A stretch of 64,000 nucleotides of DNA from Sitta carolinensis (lineage: Eukaryota > Chordata > Aves > Passeriformes > Sittidae). The notes under the pieces are model-generated. The model saw only the letters and a program-made list of their open reading frames with translations, did not search any database and was not told the DNA's origin. This document shows, piece after piece, positions 1 to 10,689 of this stretch. Position numbers and translations under genes: made by a program. Positions within the stretch are counted from its first letter, which is position 1, and every line of letters starts with the position of its first letter. Location: assembly GCA_032173965.1 (NCBI GenBank), contig JAVUNC010000019.1, positions 15,368,234 through 15,432,233 on the forward strand, written 5' to 3'.

Positions 1-3000
1 ATACTTGAGTTTATTCTTGCAGGCAAAGAATTCTGCTGAAAACTCTTTGAAAATGTCTGAACAAGCATTGATGAAATGGTAGCAAAAGGTTCACAGAGCC
101 AGGCTGGCAGCCACAGAAGCAGTTTTACCAGTGCTCCATGAAATTCAGCTGCAGACAACAGACCCCTACATAGCTCAGACTTTTTCAAACAGACAGGAGC
201 AGATCTGTCAGGGAGCATGGCAAGTCTGCCAACCCTCAAAATCAACAGGATGGCTGGGAAAGGGAGTCTGAGCCACTGCAACACCTGAAACCAAATATGC
301 AGAGCTCATAAATGGTTCTGAACACATCTAAATTAAGAGTAATATAAGTGTTCAGTCCTCATTAGTGTTTCCTCTGTATATCAATCAGAAATGCTACTAC
401 AACTCCTTGGAGCAATCAAATACTGTAAGCACTTTTTTCACTGGAAACTGAAGATACAGAAAAGAATTCTTGCATAGTACAAAGATAAAAGACTGCCTTC
501 TGAATTCAGCTACTATTAACACTTGCACCTGGTGGTTACATAATTAAATACAGAAAACAACAATTGTACCCTAAGAGAAACTTAATTAGATTAGGCATGT
601 AGTAACAAATGCAAAATTACCATCATTAGTATGTCAGTGTACTACAAATGGAAATGCTTAAATGCCAAGCCCACAGCTCCCATTTCTGATTTATTCCCAC
701 AGATGAGGAGCAGACAGCGATTTGCTCCCCTTTATAATTTCAGGACAACTGCATGTAGGTGAGATTTACCCAGAAAGGAGCAGGCAGGAGTACTGCTGGC
801 ACCTCCCTCCCCAGAAATTCAGGTGCACTGCTGTTGACAGATGTTTTGTGCTACAAAAGCAAAACCAGATCGGGCAGTGTGGAACAAACTAATGAGGGGC
901 TACAAAGCTCCTGTGTGTCCTGATCCTTTCACAGGCACCTGCTTTGCTCACAGATGAGGCACTGAATGATACAAGAGCTTCTTCCCCAGCTGAAAGCAAC
1001 AGAAATCCTTTAATTTCAGGCTTAAAGCTGTACCAACAAGCAAAAAGTATAAATTAAGATTTCAGGGAAAACGTTTCAATGGCTTGATGATATAGATAGT
1101 GAAGAACTTGACCAGATTGCCTATGGAAGCTGCAAAGTAAGAATGAAGAAGATGAGGAGGAGGTTGAGAATGATGCACCAAGAGTGAGCCAAGGAAAGTG
1201 ATACTGTCTGAATGAGTCTTGCTCTCCCCCCTGATAATATACAGAATCTTCTAACATAGCTGGAATACCTTTCCCAGACCTGCTCAAGATCAGCAGCTGT
1301 GATGCCTGTGTGCAGAGTCACGTGAGGAAAAGGAATATAATCAAACAAATGCTTTTCCAATTGTCTTCTACCATCCTGGGGGGAACTGTACTCACACCTT
1401 TGGATCCCACCAGCAGGACAGACCAGACCCAGTACGACCAAGGACAGCCATGGATGTCACAAACTTGTGATGCCAAAGGTTCTGTTTCACATCATATGGA
1501 CACACCACTGCAAGCCTGTAGTTCTCCAAATGCCAGGATACTCCAATTTGTCAGGAATTACTGTGAGCTTAAAAAGGGTATTTAAATGTTCCGTGTATTT
1601 AATCAGCTTTCCTCAATTATTACATTACAAATACTTCCCGAGTGTTAGGGCATTAATTTGCCCAAAAAAGCTCCTAGGGACCACAGCAGCCTTCCTGGAT
1701 AGTTCATGCCTGTGAAATGATTTAAACGTTACCACTGGAATTGTAAAGCCAAACAAGTCTTGCTCGCAGTTGTCTGCCCTGGCAGGAGAGATATTTAACT
1801 AAATCTAGCACCTAAAGCAACATATTATTTAAACAGCTTTTTGGTAAGAGTTCCAGAGGAGACCTGATCCAACTTGTTCGATAAGAACTATTAGAATTTA
1901 AATAACATAAATGAGAAAAACACCTGACTAAGAATTCAGGTTGTTTTCAGTAAAGTACAGCCATATCCTTATCCCTGATGGCAAACCTGTCATTGGTTAA
2001 GTGTGAACTCTGCCATGCTTGTGCTGCTATAATAAAATTTGCAATTTCTCCTCCCAAAGGGTAAAAAACCTTCCCTTTATTAACAAAACCCAAAGAAGCA
2101 CTAGGCAAAGTCGTGGTCTGACATGAAACTTTACCATATAGTTAAGAAATAAAAATTTAAAAACAAAAGAAAGAAGCCTGGTTTATGACCTTTTTAAGGA
2201 AAATCAAGGTATGATAGGGAATAGATAAGCTTATTTTTTGGAGAAATCTACAGATACATAAGGTTACTCAGCTGTGCAGCCATGAAACATTTTTCCTGAA
2301 TAAATAAGGAACTATAGCAACCAAGGGTACCATGGCCTCACATATGCTATAATAATGAGACATAATGAAGGGTCTTCTGGGAGCTCTCCCACTACTGCTA
2401 AAATTTTATAGCATCAAATTTGGGAACTAATTTTGAAAAAGAGAGAATCCTGTTTAATATTTCATGTGCATTGGTACTTTTTTCCTCCACAATCAATTTC
2501 CTCTAAACATCCACATTCTTTATGTTGAAAAAAAATATCAACTGCTCCTGCTGAATCAAGTCTCAAAGGGAAAGATAATAATATCTCACATGAACTTTAC
2601 AGTATTTGCTTAATATATCTTATTTGCAGATATCATCTTATTTGAATAATCATATGTTTGCAATTTTCCAGCTCCTGGTGAAAAACTGACCTGTCATCAA
2701 AGCAAATCTCCTTCAAAACTCACACATGACTGTTATCTGTACCTGGTCTTATTAAGAATATCCCTTTTTTTGAGACCCATTCCACCAGTTATCTATGTAT
2801 AAAAAACTTCGACATGTAAGAGCTCTCGTCTTATTTCATGGTGAGGACATGTGATTTTTCCTTGCCGTAAAAAGTGACTTGAAACAATTTTCTGATTAAT
2901 CTCCCAATTCCTCGTCCAGCTGCCATTTCAAGGGAAAAGTTTTCTGCTGCATCTTTTGTTCCCTGGAGGGCAGGCAGTCCTGCCTGCAGCACTAATTGCT

Positions 3001-4265
3001 TGTGAGCCCAGAGAAGGGGTGAAATTCCACCGCAGCTGGGTTACATCTGCACTGAACAGAGGCCCCATCCTTGGACAAATAATCCCCATGGAGAAATTAC
3101 TGCCCACTCATCAAGGGGGAAGAAATACAAAGAAGGTAGTAACACCAGGGGTTTTATCCTTTCACAGCCACAATACCACCTTCATTCCTCTAAAAGCCAT
3201 GGAACAGCAGACAGACTGGCCACTGTGGTACAGCTGGACTAAGTTAAACATTTTAAATCAAAATTGTGATGAGAAGATAAACAAAGATGGCAACCACAAC
3301 TGTAGGCTTTTGAAAACTTTTCCTCCACTTGCAGCAGCTCTGAAATTGGCAGATCTCTTTCATTTGCCTGATCAATGAATTCATTTGGCTTAAGAAATTA
3401 CTGTCTGCTCAGAACACTTTTCCCTTCATCCCAGCACAAACTGGTGAAAGGAAGAAGTGCCACTACCTGCATTTAGAGGCTGATGATGTGATTGAAGATG
3501 AGAGGGACTGGTGACTAAAGCTGTGATTAGGATATGGCATGAGAATAAAGCTGGCAATGAAAGGGCACAGTCATGCAAATTCAAAGAGAGAGAATTTGGG
3601 AAATTGGCCTGGGACTAAAACTAAGCCATTTCCCAGTAAAGAAACTGGACAGTAAGCCAGGAGCAGAGAGGAACTGTGACTCACTAGACTTGTTTTTAGA
3701 AGTGAACATTAAGGTAAAAAGTGAGAAAGGGGACACTCACTTCCTGCACCCCAAATATTTGAGAAGACAGTCTCACATTTCTATCTGCCCAGGAGCAGAG
3801 GAAGTTATCACTCATCTCTTCCCCTCCACATTTGTTTCCACATCCATCACTCCTCTCTCAATCAGCTCTCTGCTCTTTAATCACATCAAAGCACCTTTTT
3901 AAGGCCACAGTTTGAAATTGTCTAAGTAAAAATACTCCCTAAACCCAATTTATCTTTAATACGTAAATTTAGACCTGCAGTCTTTGGAATGGATGAGAAT
4001 AAGGGAGTAGTAAACGGTAAAATGCAGATAGTGAGACTGGGAACAAGAAGTAGAGAAGGTGGGAATCTCAAGGAACATTTCAACAGATTTATAATCTGGT
4101 GTTACATCCTAAACTGACATACAAGTTCCAGTTTGAAGAAGCGCTTGGAATTTATCAGACCTACTTTTTGAAACAAAAGGACTTCCATTCTTCAAATCAA
4201 TCAGCCCCCTGCTGTATAGCCTGGCTGAGGGCTTAAGTTTTTAGCTTTTATATTTTTTAGATTCT
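1..4265. other. Unique AT-rich non-coding stretch
   Basis: I see no gene or transposon that I can name here. The longest open frame is 2956-3378 on the plus strand (140 codons). It has no domain, signal peptide or repeat that I recognise, and no convincing splice sites bound it. A weak 15-nt exon-like island lies at 744-758: a pyrimidine-rich stretch ending in TTTCAG stands before it and GTGAGA follows. The island ends in TAG, so it could act as a stop-introducing exon, but such islands also occur by chance. Confidence 0.6.
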
Positions 4266-4672
4266 GTGCTGTTTTGGTGGGTAGTTCTAGGTTTCATATG
4301 AAGTGCTACTAAGCTCTCTTCACAGAGTAGGGAGACAAAACAATTCCTTCTCTAGGTGGATACCAAGGACAACTTTCAAGCCCCAGAACAAAAACAACAG
4401 TGAAGTGAGAAGAGAAACAAAGAGGATGGAGCTCCATAACCTGAAGCTATGGTTGGACAATTATTCTAATATGCTGATGGACCAGAACATATAGAAGTGG
4501 GACACCTCATGGTCAGTTGTCCATTTTGTGACCATTTTGGGTTCACCTTGGGTGTGACCCAGCCAGGCTCTTGTGCTGCCCAGGTGAGCCCAGTGAGGCC
4601 TTTTAATAAATCCCTGCTTTATCCCTTTGCTCTGTCTGGTCTCTGTTCCAGATCAGCCTCCAAAAGGTATCA
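4266..4672 (+). mobile_element. Solo-LTR-like fragment of a bird endogenous retrovirus
   Basis: About 400 bp that reads like the long terminal repeat of an avian endogenous retrovirus, probably of the ERVL/ERVK-type LTRs common in songbirds. A U3-like part contains ATAACCTGAAGCT near 4436-4448. Next comes TTCACCTTGGGTGTGACCC near 4540-4560, then a polyadenylation signal AATAAA at 4605-4610. After it comes a pyrimidine-rich U5-like part (CTCTGTCTGGTCTCTGTTCC) that ends in CA at 4671-4672. The 5' edge at TG (about 4266) is a guess, and I see no clear target-site duplication. No gag, pol or env reading frame lies next to it, so it is most likely a decayed solo LTR. The family is judged from memory of similar LTRs and not from a search. 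Confidence 0.65.
4605..4610 (+). terminator. LTR polyadenylation signal AATAAA
   Basis: A canonical AATAAA sits inside the LTR-like block, followed by a T/C-rich, GT-containing stretch as expected downstream of a cleavage site. It would mark the R region of the LTR. Whether it is still used cannot be seen from the sequence. Confidence 0.5.
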
Positions 4673-7600
4673 TTGGCCTTAAAATTAGAATTCTGATGTT
4701 AATCTCTGGGTTTGGGTTTTTTTTTTTCCCTTCTTCTTCAGCTGAAGGTAACACCATTCTTTTGGGAAATACAAATAAACTACCTATGAAATCTTTAATT
4801 TATTAATCAAATCATACACCAGACTGGTAAGTGCCATAACAAATCCAGGTTGGCAGACCAGACTTGAAGTATTCAGGAAGTAAACCTTGGATTTGCTTTG
4901 AGCAAGGAGGATGATTGAGATGATGTTCCAGCTGGAAGAACAGTGAAGCTGCACAGTTAGAGGCAATACCCTGTACATACACACATGCACAGAGCCTGTG
5001 AGCCTCCAGGCAGCTTGAATTTTGGCACTTCCTAACTTGAACTACTTGGATTTGCACCTTAATAACATTCTTTAAGCGTCGGGTGCGTATAATACGCTCA
5101 CAGATCACTCAGCCAAGACGTAATTGATTTAATCAACCACATTTGTGAATTATTTGGGAAGCTTACCCCAGTTTGGTAAGCTGCAGCCCTGCCCAATAAA
5201 AATTAAAGCAGATGCCTCTGTGAAGCCCAGAGAAACAAGCTGATAATGTAAAAGGAACAGACTGAATTGTAACAGAAGTGTGACAAAAAATATTTTGTTC
5301 TTTGCTACTGTATATGTAGCCAAAACTACAACACTACAGATTTGCCAGTCCAAATGGGAAAAACATCATTTTAAAAAGAAAATCAGCTTTAAAAGAAACT
5401 TGAATTATAAACCCTACACATTATGAGGCATTTTCATAAAGAACAAGGAAAAATATGTAAATTAGGTGACTTTGTAAAGCAAAATACTCCAACTATTCTA
5501 TACATAATCACAAGATAGCATTTTTTGTAGGAGAATCATTGAAATTCTTCAGCTGATGAAAGAGGCTAGATTTGATTGATAATAAAATTAGATATTTTCT
5601 TAATCCAAAAGACTTCTTTTTATCATCAGATATTTCAAAACACTTTTTTATTAATACTGTACAAATTAAAATTAGAAATAAACAGCGTTTCTCTGACATA
5701 ATGAAAAAAAGGCCGAATAAGAACAGTTAATTCTGTGTATTTAGAATTATTAACAGTAGTAGCCTCAAACACATCACATTTTTTCTATATACATATTTTC
5801 TCCCCTTACTGTAGAACTGTTTATCTAGCAGTACTTATTTCCAGTTGGTAGTCCTGCCATTCCCTTAGAGAATTTGCTGTATCACCAATTAAGGTCTAAT
5901 TGTCAGCAAGTCGCTCTCAGCGGACTATGTTTTCCCTTCCTCTAACCATCATTCTGTTTTTACCAATAACACTAATACAAAAATTAAAATTCCTCTTCCT
6001 TCCAAACAGGAATCCAAATTTCTACCTCCAAAACTGTTCTAGGTTTTTATATTTTTGCTTTGCCTTCAAGGGAGCTGATTTTTGCTCTTTTCTACATGGA
6101 CCTTTTGCAAAACATACGGTTTCCTAGTCTAATTTTCCAGCTGGATACTGGAGAAAACATTACTTCTCTGCTCACAAAGTAATTAGGTCTGTGGAGTATT
6201 TAGACTCTGTGATAATAATGCTCACAGAAACAAGGTTCACCATGTGTTTTCTTTCATGTCGAGGGCATCTTCAGCAGTTACCGGCCCTGGTCACTGCACA
6301 TGTCAGGTTACTGTTCCCCCAGTACATTTGGCTCTCAAGTTCTAAATTGTTTTAGTCTAATTTGTTGCTACAGAGTGATTCAGGCTAAACTTGAAGCCCT
6401 AGAAAGGGCAAGGGAGGATTTTTTTCTTGAATCACAGGAGCTGTCTATTTTGTAGCCTTCCAAATGTCATTAGAATGAAAATCAGCAACTCTAAGCTTCA
6501 TTGCCACCCAATATTATCAATTCAAAAAGATGAGCAACTGCAAAGACAGACTCGTACGTGCAGGTCTTCCAGTAATGTTTCTTAAAAAGCAGTTCCACAG
6601 CTGTAAGAGTTTTAATCCTTCATTACCAATCACAACATTTCATTTTCTGCATTATGCCACAAGTTCATTCCACTTCACACTGTCTCATACAGGAAGGAAG
6701 AAAAGCACACTAAAAACAAAGGAGGACAGATTTTTCCAAGACTCAACTATCTTGCCATCTACTCTGCTGGAGATTTTCTCGGCTTTTGAAAAGCTTCATG
6801 TTATAATCTGCAAGCTCTTTGCTTAGAAGAAAGAACTTTGGAGAAATGTGATCAGGAAAGAGCGACTCATAAACAAGTAGTGAAGCTCTGCAGAGAGAGC
6901 AGAAAATCTGAAATAGGAGGCAAGAGGTGAATGCAGACCTGATTTCATATTCCTTCATCCTGTGCAGCAAGAGGAGAGTTGGAACATCTCCCTGTAATAT
7001 CTGTAATTTCAATACTTAGGTTTTTCTCGGCTCTGTAGTTTAATCCTGGGGTTTATTCAAAATTGTCTTTGAAAATATAGTGACTAAGAAGTAATTGCTT
7101 TCATTAGAAGAAAGAAGAAACTATTGTAAATTCTTTTCATTGCAGGAGAGGGGGAATGAAGGACGAGGAGGATGTCCAACCTCTGACCTTTGGGGTCAGT
7201 ACCTCAGCAGACAGAGGCACAGCGACATTCCCCTCCTCCTGGGAGCTCTGAGTGCTAGGTAATGCCCATATTCTCATCTTATTGGACATGCACATTTTAA
7301 AAGAATAACCAACAGGAACCAGCAAACAGCTGGTGCCATTCCTCTGTGCTTTCATGCTCACACCTGTATACACATTTGATGTAGAAATTAATGAGCTTGG
7401 GGTTTAGAGATACTTTTAAGGAACATTCCGCTGATTAAGGACTTTGTTTTGTATTGAGGCATATCAGCATGAAAGCGTCAGTAAACGGGTTGATATTCAA
7501 AAGTGCCTCTATATCTACAAGTCAAGTACCTCCATCACTCCTTTATTTTGCTTCTATTTCTTTTACTACACCCCTATAAAACCAATTAAAACTACTTTAA

Positions 7601-9304
7601 ATTCCTTAAATTGTGTTTCACATTTTCCTCCTATTGTAGCTGTGTCCTCCTATAGGACCTTCTTTCCTAGTTCTCCTCAGGACCAGGAAAATACCTGGAG
7701 ATCTTACCTCTGAATACCAAATTTAAAAACATCAGCACCCACTCTTTGAGCCTAACAAAACATGTCTTTCCTGCCGTGTTCACTTCATTCCTACCTCAGC
7801 AAAAGGGACGCTGTCGAGATTGTTCGGCATGAAACTGAGCAGCTTTGACAGATGTCCCAATTTACAGATTTTTCTTTAAGGCAACCAACCAAATGCTTAA
7901 TTTTAAAACCCATCTTCTGTAGATTGGTACATGGATACACTCAAATGCTCAACTTTATCCTCACTGCAGCACGTGCCCCTCATCCTCAGCTACAGGAAGA
8001 GAGCCTCAACAGAAGGCTCCTAAGATGACTGAGCAGCACCTTGTGAAATGAAAAAATTGTGTTTTCTGCATACGAGACACGTGAGACATGCATGTATTTG
8101 TCTGTAAGGGCAGAAGTGTTGACACTTTTAGACCACGCTGCATTGACATAACAAATGGGCTGTGAATGGCCTCTTGCATCATGTGGTACCTGTCACTGAG
8201 GGAAGGTTTGGGATCTCCCAGATCTGCAGCTCTGTCCCCCAAGATGAAACAAAAAGGAAAAAGGAACATTCCTTACATAACCACCTGCCTTTTCACCTTG
8301 GATTTGTATCAAGAGGGCCTCGAATTTTCAATGACCATGAACTAAAGGTCCCAGTCTAAGAAAATTAATGTCCTATTTTTATGCATTTATTTATGTACAC
8401 ACATGCTAAATCTGACCTTATGAAGCAATTCCAAGGTCAAGTCAAAAACATATACAGTGATATACATATATATATATGAAAGTCACGTATAGACAGAGAG
8501 CAGGAAGTGTGTATGTTAATGCTTTACTTGTGACTACATAACACTGTAATTACCTCATAATGAAATTAAACAAAATGAGAAGAGTTAGTGCAATGGCCTA
8601 TCTGAGACAGAAAGAGACCTCACAATGAAGGGTGAGTTCAGAGTGTTGTAGACTCAGCACTCAGTAACTGATGAGTGAAAAATAAAACATCACTTCTTGA
8701 AGACAGCAGTGAGTATGACTGGATGGACTAAATCTTACATTATTTTCTTGAATGGAACAGACAGTCATGTTTCTGTGGCACTGGCTGGAACAGGAGCACC
8801 CCTTTAAAGAATCACAGGCTGAACATGTATTTAAAAAAAAAAAACAAATCGAAAAACCCAAACTGATCACATAGCTGTATCAATTCCTGTAAATAGCAAA
8901 ACACAATTTATTTATTTTTAACTAACTGCTCGGAAAGAGTAATTAGCAGGATACAATCAGGCAACAACTGAGAAATACTTTAAATCAATCCAGAGACTTC
9001 CTGTTTATGATTATTACCCATAAGATTGTATAAAAAGACTGGAGAAAGGAAGCTGGCACCCTATTTAGCCAAAGAGCAAAATATATATCATATTTTAACA
9101 AAAACAAAAAAGAAACTAGAGTAGAGCACACATTTTAAATAGAGCCACAGCAGTTTATGTTAAGGGTCATTTGAAATAAACTGTGCTTATTTATTTATAG
9201 AGCTTTCATCATTATATCTCTAGATGCACTACAAAATGAGAAAATCCAGTAATTTTCATTTAAAGTTGAACTCAAGCTCCACTGCAATAACAGAAGGAAA
9301 AAGT

Positions 9305-9307
<3 letters not shown>
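4673..9307. other. Unique non-coding stretch with one CpG-bearing patch
   Basis: No gene is recognisable; all open frames are under 125 codons. There is a (TA)n run near 8460-8478. At 5070-5170 a patch has unusually many CpG dinucleotides for this AT-rich setting and is listed separately. A run of T interrupted by C near 4718-4730 is low-complexity. Confidence 0.6.
5060..5175. other. CpG-bearing conserved-looking non-coding patch
   Basis: Several CpGs fall within about 50 bp in otherwise CpG-poor sequence (5076-5125). They include an inverted repeat GCGTAT-A-ATACGC at 5085-5097. Homeodomain-like cores follow (GTAATTGATTTAATCAA near 5120-5136). Retained CpGs next to TAAT-type motifs are typical of constrained regulatory DNA, but this is an inference from texture only. 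Confidence 0.3.

Positions 9308-9336
<29 letters not shown>
9308..9336. repeat. (AT)n dinucleotide microsatellite
   Basis: About 14 perfect AT units, directly before the purine tract that follows after the short linker GTGT. Length is likely to vary between individuals. Confidence 0.95.
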
Positions 9337-9339
<3 letters not shown>

Positions 9340-9340
9340 T

Positions 9341-9488
9341 AAGGAAGGAAGGGAGGGAAGTGAAGGAAGGAGGGAGGGGAGGGAAGGGAGGAGGAAGGGA
9401 GGGGAGGGAGGGAGGGAGAGGGAGGGAAGGGAGGGAAGGAAGGGAAGGAAGGGAAGGAAGGGAAGGAAGGGAAGGAAGGGAAGGAAGG
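9341..9488. repeat. GGAA/GGGA polypurine tract
   Basis: About 148 bp of almost pure purine on the plus strand. It is built from GGAAG and GGGAG units that become regular AAGGAAGGG repeats toward the 3' end. The opposite strand is all pyrimidine and gives a meaningless open frame of Leu-Pro-Ser repeats (9272-9643, minus), which I do not regard as a gene. The tract has mirror symmetry and could form triplex DNA. GGAA repeats can also bind ETS-family factors, though no function is shown here. Confidence 0.95.
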
Positions 9489-10660
9489 TTGGTTTTGTGA
9501 ATAACTAACCTGTAAACAAAGACTTTGCTTGCATAGGACGTTTGAATTAATTCTATAAAAGATGTTAAATTACAGAGGAATCTATTTGCTTTGATCTGAT
9601 ACAACAAAAAACTCATGGATAACAAGATTTTGGGCTGAATCAAAAACCTTGAAAGGGTTACAGTCTACCCTGAGCTATTGGCCTACCAATGGAACTATTA
9701 CAGCTGTGCAGAAAAAAATACATAAATATTAACATTTTAATTGGCTGATGCACTGTCACAGTGGGGGAACTTGTGGATACAGCCCTCTCAAATCCACTCT
9801 ATTTACAGAGATGAAAAAGAACAGCATGCAAATAGTAAAATGAGATAAAACACTTTAACAACCCTACAGAATTGTGGCAGCAATCTTCTAGCAAAAAGGG
9901 ATTAATTAGCAACAAAGGCAAATGGCTATTTGCCTTAAATTATCAGTTCTTTTCGTGGTCATTATTCACCAGGAATATCTTTGTACCTTCATAGCCATTA
10001 TCTACATACCTAGGCTATGACAGTGCAGCGTACAAAGCAGCTGAAAGCTTTTGAAGATAGCTGAAATCCCAGCTGAAGCACATTTGTTCCATGGAGCCAT
10101 TTGTTGGGAGCACACCCCAATCTGACAAATGCATTTGACATGATACAAGAACATGCCAACAGACTGACGTTAAAAAATACAAAATAATAACGCTTATTTT
10201 CTTGATGAAAGAATCCTGTCAGTGCTCCTTTCCCAAACTCTTTCTTCTCCCTCTCATGGGATGCATTTCATGTTAGGCACACGTCACACACAAATTTGAA
10301 CTTCAGATTTAAACCCCTGCTTCACTTGTAATTTAAATTATGTAAATATCAAAGTCAAGCCCTGTGAAATCCAAAAGAGAGAGCATCTAGTCCTGGTTTA
10401 GGACAAAACAGGCTTGTCTTCTTCCTGCTACATATTTTGAATGGGTGAGTGCTGGGCAAGTCTGGTATTTAAAGTCTTCTGCTGTTATATATATTGCTAC
10501 AGGGTGTTCTGCAACTTGTCTCATTCCTGTCTCAAATTTTCTCTTGTACAACTTTCACTTCTCAGAGTCATTAATATCCATTCAGTAAACTGATGTCAAG
10601 TTATGATTAAGAAAGAGCAAAATCTCATTTCTTGGGTGTTTTGGATTTTTTTTGCTACAG
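9489..10660. other. Unique non-coding stretch
   Basis: No gene or named transposon. It contains a perfect 9-bp inverted repeat with a 4-nt loop (AAGGCAAAT ... ATTTGCCTT, 9915-9936) in a patch (about 9890-10150) that looks conserved, with ATTAATTAGCAA-type homeodomain cores just upstream. Confidence 0.5.
9915..9936. repeat. Short inverted repeat, 9-bp arms
   Basis: AAGGCAAAT and ATTTGCCTT are exact reverse complements separated by GGCT. It may be a dimeric protein-binding site or a small hairpin. No known site name fits with confidence. Confidence 0.6.
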
Positions 10661-10689
10661 ATTTAACTACCAGAAAATGGCTGGACATG
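10661..10689 (+). other. Exon-like island, 29 nt (unproven)
   Basis: A long T-rich tract ending in GCTACAG (up to 10660) is followed by 29 nt and then GTGAGTAA at 10690, a near-consensus donor. Of the three frames, one has an immediate TAA. The others read FNYQKMAGH and LTTRKWLDM. The length is not a multiple of three, so inclusion would shift the frame of a transcript. No gene is recognised, and a chance pseudo-exon is the main alternative. Confidence 0.2.

Noticed and set aside
2956..3378. 140-codon plus frame
   Set aside because: No domain, signal peptide or exon borders. A frame of this length can arise by chance in 64 kb.
9272..9643. 123-codon minus frame of Leu-Pro-Ser repeats
   Set aside because: It is only the translated polypyrimidine strand of a GGAA tract plus a TA run.
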